Assembly: GCF_000702885.1 (NCBI RefSeq)
Contig: NZ_JNKO01000013.1
Span: 1 to 64,000, forward strand
Source of the DNA: Oribacterium sp. P6A1
GTDB lineage: Bacteria > Bacillota > Clostridia > Lachnospirales > Lachnospiraceae
DNA length: 64,000 bases
Direction of reading: 5' to 3'
The translations under genes were made by a program, and so were the position numbers. Within the stretch, counting starts at the first letter, position 1. Every line of letters starts with the position of its first letter. This document shows, piece by piece, positions 61,767 through 64,000 of this stretch. The notes under the pieces are model-generated. The model saw nothing but the letters and a program-made list of their open reading frames with translations. It ran no database searches and was not told the DNA's origin.

Positions 61767-63064
61767 CAATGACCGATATTAAAATTCTGATTCTATATAC
61801 AGCTGCCTATTTGACAAGCTGCATAACAGGAAGAGCGGGGCTTTCCGCTCTTTCTTCTATTTGTCTTATAGGTATAGCTGTATTTTTTTATTACACCGAA
61901 AAGAAAAGAACCAATGAGCTTATAAACTTAAGAGGCCTTATGGCATTGGGCATCCTGGGAGGCGAGGGTATAGCCAGATTACAGCTCAGCAATCTATCCA
62001 CAGTCTGGACTGTTTCCACATGGCTTTCCTTTTATTTATTCTATCTTGTTTTCTATATCATCTCCGGCATAACCGAGGGTTTCACAGAAACCGTATTCAA
62101 AGATTCAAGACTCCATGCGTTATATAATAGGAAAATATCCGACGTAAACATTTTCAGATTTATCATTTTAGCTGTTATTCTCATCTCATGGAGCGCATTT
62201 ATCTATGAAGCAGTAAATCTGAAATTCATTCCTTTGTTCACAGTGGATACACCTCATGCCTACAGCTATTTTCATCTGAAAGGAATTCATTACTTTACCA
62301 CACTTGCGGTGCTTATTCCTGCTGTATCGGTACTGTACCTTGAATACAGAAAAAAGCAGAATATGAAACCTGATGCAGTCTCTATACTGGGAATCATTCT
62401 TCCTTTGCTTCTGAGTGTACTTCTGGTTTCCAGATTCCAGTTTATGTTTGCAGCCATCCTGGCTGTTTTTGCGGCGCTTTCATCAGGAAGGAAATACAGG
62501 CTGTGGCAATCCGTCACCATACTTGTACTGATGGTTGCAGTCTATGTTGTCATCACCATAGCCAGAGCCCATTCCGTTGAATACCTGAACGGGATTTTCG
62601 AAATGAAGGATCCGAAAACCCCTATCTTTATAACCCAGCCCTACATGTACATAGCTAACAACTTTGACAATTTCAATCTGATGACCCGGCAGCTCACAGT
62701 CCACTCAAACGGAATCAGGATGCTGTATCCTTTCCTGACGTTAACAGGCCTAAAGTTCATAAATCCTGATCTTGCCATAGCTTATCCACTTTTTACGACA
62801 AAGGAAGAGCTCACAACAGTGACCCTTATATATGACGCATGGTATGATTTCGGAATTGCCGGGGTTGTACTTTTCGCTGCAGTCCTCGGATTGATAACAG
62901 GATTCATCCTTCATGAGCATAAACGGAATTCAAATCCTTTTGCAAAACTGATTTACTCAGAGCTTGCTTTTTATTTCTCAGTTTCATTTTTTACCACCTG
63001 GTTTTCAAACCCGGCAACCTGGTTTTACCTTGGATTCAGTGTATTGTTTTACCTCATTTATTGA
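61763..63064 (+). CDS. Polytopic membrane protein resembling an oligosaccharide repeat-unit polymerase
   Basis: The 433-residue protein has about ten to eleven hydrophobic segments and resembles Wzy/oligosaccharide repeat-unit polymerases: LVSRFQFMFAAILAVFAAL, and a large outer loop with ITQPYMYIANNFDNFNLM. The start is probably TTG 61763, overlapping the cdaR stop, with GGAG 11 nt upstream; ATG 61769 is the alternative. The assignment is by overall pattern. No glycosyltransferase or flippase is next to it. Confidence 0.6.
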   Translation: MTMTDIKILILYTAAYLTSCITGRAGLSALSSICLIGIAVFFYYTEKKRTNELINLRGLMALGILGGEGIARLQLSNLSTVWTVSTWLSFYLFYLVFYIISGITEGFTETVFKDSRLHALYNRKISDVNIFRFIILAVILISWSAFIYEAVNLKFIPLFTVDTPHAYSYFHLKGIHYFTTLAVLIPAVSVLYLEYRKKQNMKPDAVSILGIILPLLLSVLLVSRFQFMFAAILAVFAALSSGRKYRLWQSVTILVLMVAVYVVITIARAHSVEYLNGIFEMKDPKTPIFITQPYMYIANNFDNFNLMTRQLTVHSNGIRMLYPFLTLTGLKFINPDLAIAYPLFTTKEELTTVTLIYDAWYDFGIAGVVLFAAVLGLITGFILHEHKRNSNPFAKLIYSELAFYFSVSFFTTWFSNPATWFYLGFSVLFYLIY

Positions 63065-63136
63065 CAAAGCATATACGCGGAAATATAATTTTAAGGTAGA
63101 ATATTTTTTCAGACATTTGAAAAGGGAGATAAACAA

Positions 63137-63643
63137 ATGGAGAAGAATTTGAAGGCAACAGAGGTAAAGGACGAGGCACTTAAACAGTCCTTTGCAGAAA
63201 TTAAAAAGGCAGCTGTTTCAGAAAAGCCTGTTGAAAAGAAGGCTGCTGAGAAGCCCGCTGCCAAGGCTGCACCTGTAAAGACAGCTGCTCCTGAGAAGAA
63301 GGAAGAGACCAAGGCCGTTGAAAAGAAGCCTGTTGAAAAGAAGGCTCCTGCAAAGGCTCCGGTAAAGAAGGCTGCTGAGAAGAAGCCCGTTGAAAAGAAA
63401 CCTGTTGAGAAAAAGCCTGTAGCCAAGAAGGCTGCTGAAAAGGCTGAAGTATCAACATTTGTAACATTACAGATCAACAATCAGGATTATGATCCTGCAA
63501 AGCTTCAGGAAGAGGCTATTGCCAAAGCCAAGCAGATCAAGGCTGACGTCGCAAGTGTTGATGTATATGTTAATGTTGCCGAGTCTGCAGCATACTTCAC
63601 CATCGATGGAGAGGGAAGTGCCGACTACAGAATCGACCTTTAA
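63137..63643 (+). CDS. Lys/Ala/Pro-rich protein with C-terminal DUF6465-like domain
   Basis: The 168-residue protein has two parts. Residues about 10-110 are low complexity: Lys, Ala, Pro, Val and Glu in imperfect repeats such as KKPVEKKPVEKK, resembling histone H1-like tails. The last 60 residues (FVTLQINNQDYDP onward) form a compact alpha/beta unit with EEAIAKAKQIKADVASVDVYVN, which I take as DUF6465. AGGGAGA is upstream. The function is unknown; a nucleic-acid or ribosome partner is only a guess from the charge. Confidence 0.75.
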   Translation: MEKNLKATEVKDEALKQSFAEIKKAAVSEKPVEKKAAEKPAAKAAPVKTAAPEKKEETKAVEKKPVEKKAPAKAPVKKAAEKKPVEKKPVEKKPVAKKAAEKAEVSTFVTLQINNQDYDPAKLQEEAIAKAKQIKADVASVDVYVNVAESAAYFTIDGEGSADYRIDL

Positions 63644-63657
63644 TCCGTAGGTTTATT

Positions 63658-63688
63658 AAAAACGGTACCCATGGGTGTACCGTTTTTT
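63658..63688 (+). terminator. Intrinsic terminator of the DUF6465 gene
   Basis: AAACGGTAC pairs with GTACCGTTT around an 8-nt loop that can pair partly with itself (CCATGG), followed by a T-run. Confidence 0.9.
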
Positions 63689-63694
63689 TATTTT

Positions 63695-63716
63695 CGAGTA
63701 GGGAATCCCCTACTCG
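63695..63716. repeat. Perfect 9-bp hairpin after the terminator
   Basis: CGAGTAGGG (63695-63703), AATC loop, CCCTACTCG (63708-63716). It lies about 70 bp before the next gene; it could be an operator or leader hairpin. Confidence 0.45.
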
Positions 63717-63784
63717 ATTTATTTAATTCCGGAAATCGCCGAGATATACACTGATATAGGCAAAATATCACAGAGAGAAAATAT

Positions 63785-64000
63785 ATGACATCAACATTAC
63801 CACAGGAATTTTTAAATCGAATGAAAGAGCTTCTCCCGGGAGAAGCAGATTTCAAGGCATTCATCCAAAGCTACGATGATACACCCGTCAGAGGATTGCG
63901 TCTGAACCTAAAGAAGCTTTTGGCAAATGAATGCTCCGGGGACAAAAACTTCATCACCTATGACCGGCTTGTTTCAGAATGGAAACTTCGGCCTGTAAAT
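63785..64000 (+). CDS. RsmF/NSUN-like rRNA m5C methyltransferase, N-terminal part
   Basis: Only 72 residues are visible, starting at ATG 63785 and open to the window end. LPQEFLNRMKELLPGEADFKAF and TPVRGLRLNLKK match the N-terminal start of RsmF/YebU-type m5C methyltransferases, where VRGLRVN-like blocks occur. The catalytic part lies outside the window. It would be a second enzyme of the RsmB superfamily in this region. Confidence 0.7.
   Translation, partial: MTSTLPQEFLNRMKELLPGEADFKAFIQSYDDTPVRGLRLNLKKLLANECSGDKNFITYDRLVSEWKLRPVN

Overview
The window is bacterial chromosome from a low-to-mid GC, anaerobic member of the Firmicutes. It most resembles the Lachnospiraceae (Butyrivibrio, Roseburia and relatives). 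The evidence is family-level recognition of the proteins: formate-tetrahydrofolate ligase, clostripain-like C11 peptidase, DegV, Spo-type DNA translocase, PrpC/PrkC with PASTA domains, CdaA/CdaR, and a Lys/Ala/Pro-rich protein ending in what I take to be a DUF6465 domain. Strong Shine-Dalgarno sites, TTGACA/TATAAT promoters and U-tailed hairpin terminators fit the same group. Nearly all genes lie on the + strand. I see no insertion sequence, prophage, CRISPR array or rRNA operon, and one tRNA.

Layout. 1-4.1 kb: the end of an unknown protein, a secreted CAP protein overlapping a C11 peptidase lipoprotein, and a convergent RNase H1. 4.1-8 kb: an intergenic region with a 150-nt imperfect palindrome, a HAD phosphatase, then a metal-handling pair. 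The first of the pair is a COG0523/CobW GTPase with three 87-bp His/Cys-rich repeats; its promoter overlaps a CIRCE-like (HrcA) operator. The second is a CobW-like P-loop protein whose C-terminus resembles DUF1980/YcgQ. 8-11.4 kb: a three-gene ABC importer of the TrpX/COG2984 class behind a structured leader. 11.5-16 kb: an NlpC/P60 wall hydrolase, DegV and a divergent wHTH regulator. 16-36 kb: a housekeeping run of ftsK/spoIIIE, fhs, murE, murF, priA, def, fmt, a zinc peptidase, rsmB, rlmN, prpC, prkC, rsgA and rpe, joining envelope synthesis, replication restart, translation start, rRNA modification and Ser/Thr signalling.

36-43 kb: pyridoxal kinase, serS, and a three-gene ABC export-type module (ATPase, surface protein with Ig-like repeats, MacB-like permease). 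43-54 kb: aspartokinase, a HI0933-family flavoprotein, cmk, ispH overlapping an S1-domain protein gene, a CYTH protein, trigger factor, clpP, clpX and engB. 54-55.6 kb: infC-rpmI-rplT behind an attenuator leader, then tRNA-Leu(CAG). 55.7-64 kb: a COG2426 membrane protein, then a tight operon of a 52-aa protein, a TPR membrane protein, two membrane proteins of unknown role, CdaA, CdaR and a polymerase-like membrane protein, followed by the DUF6465 protein and the start of an RsmF-type methyltransferase.

The most notable points are the CIRCE-like site in front of a metallochaperone gene, the fusion-like partner beside it, the 150-nt palindrome, the surface-protein ABC module, the cdaA neighbourhood, and structured leaders before the ABC importer, fhs, murE and clpP. 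All functional calls rest on motif recognition by eye; no database search was run.
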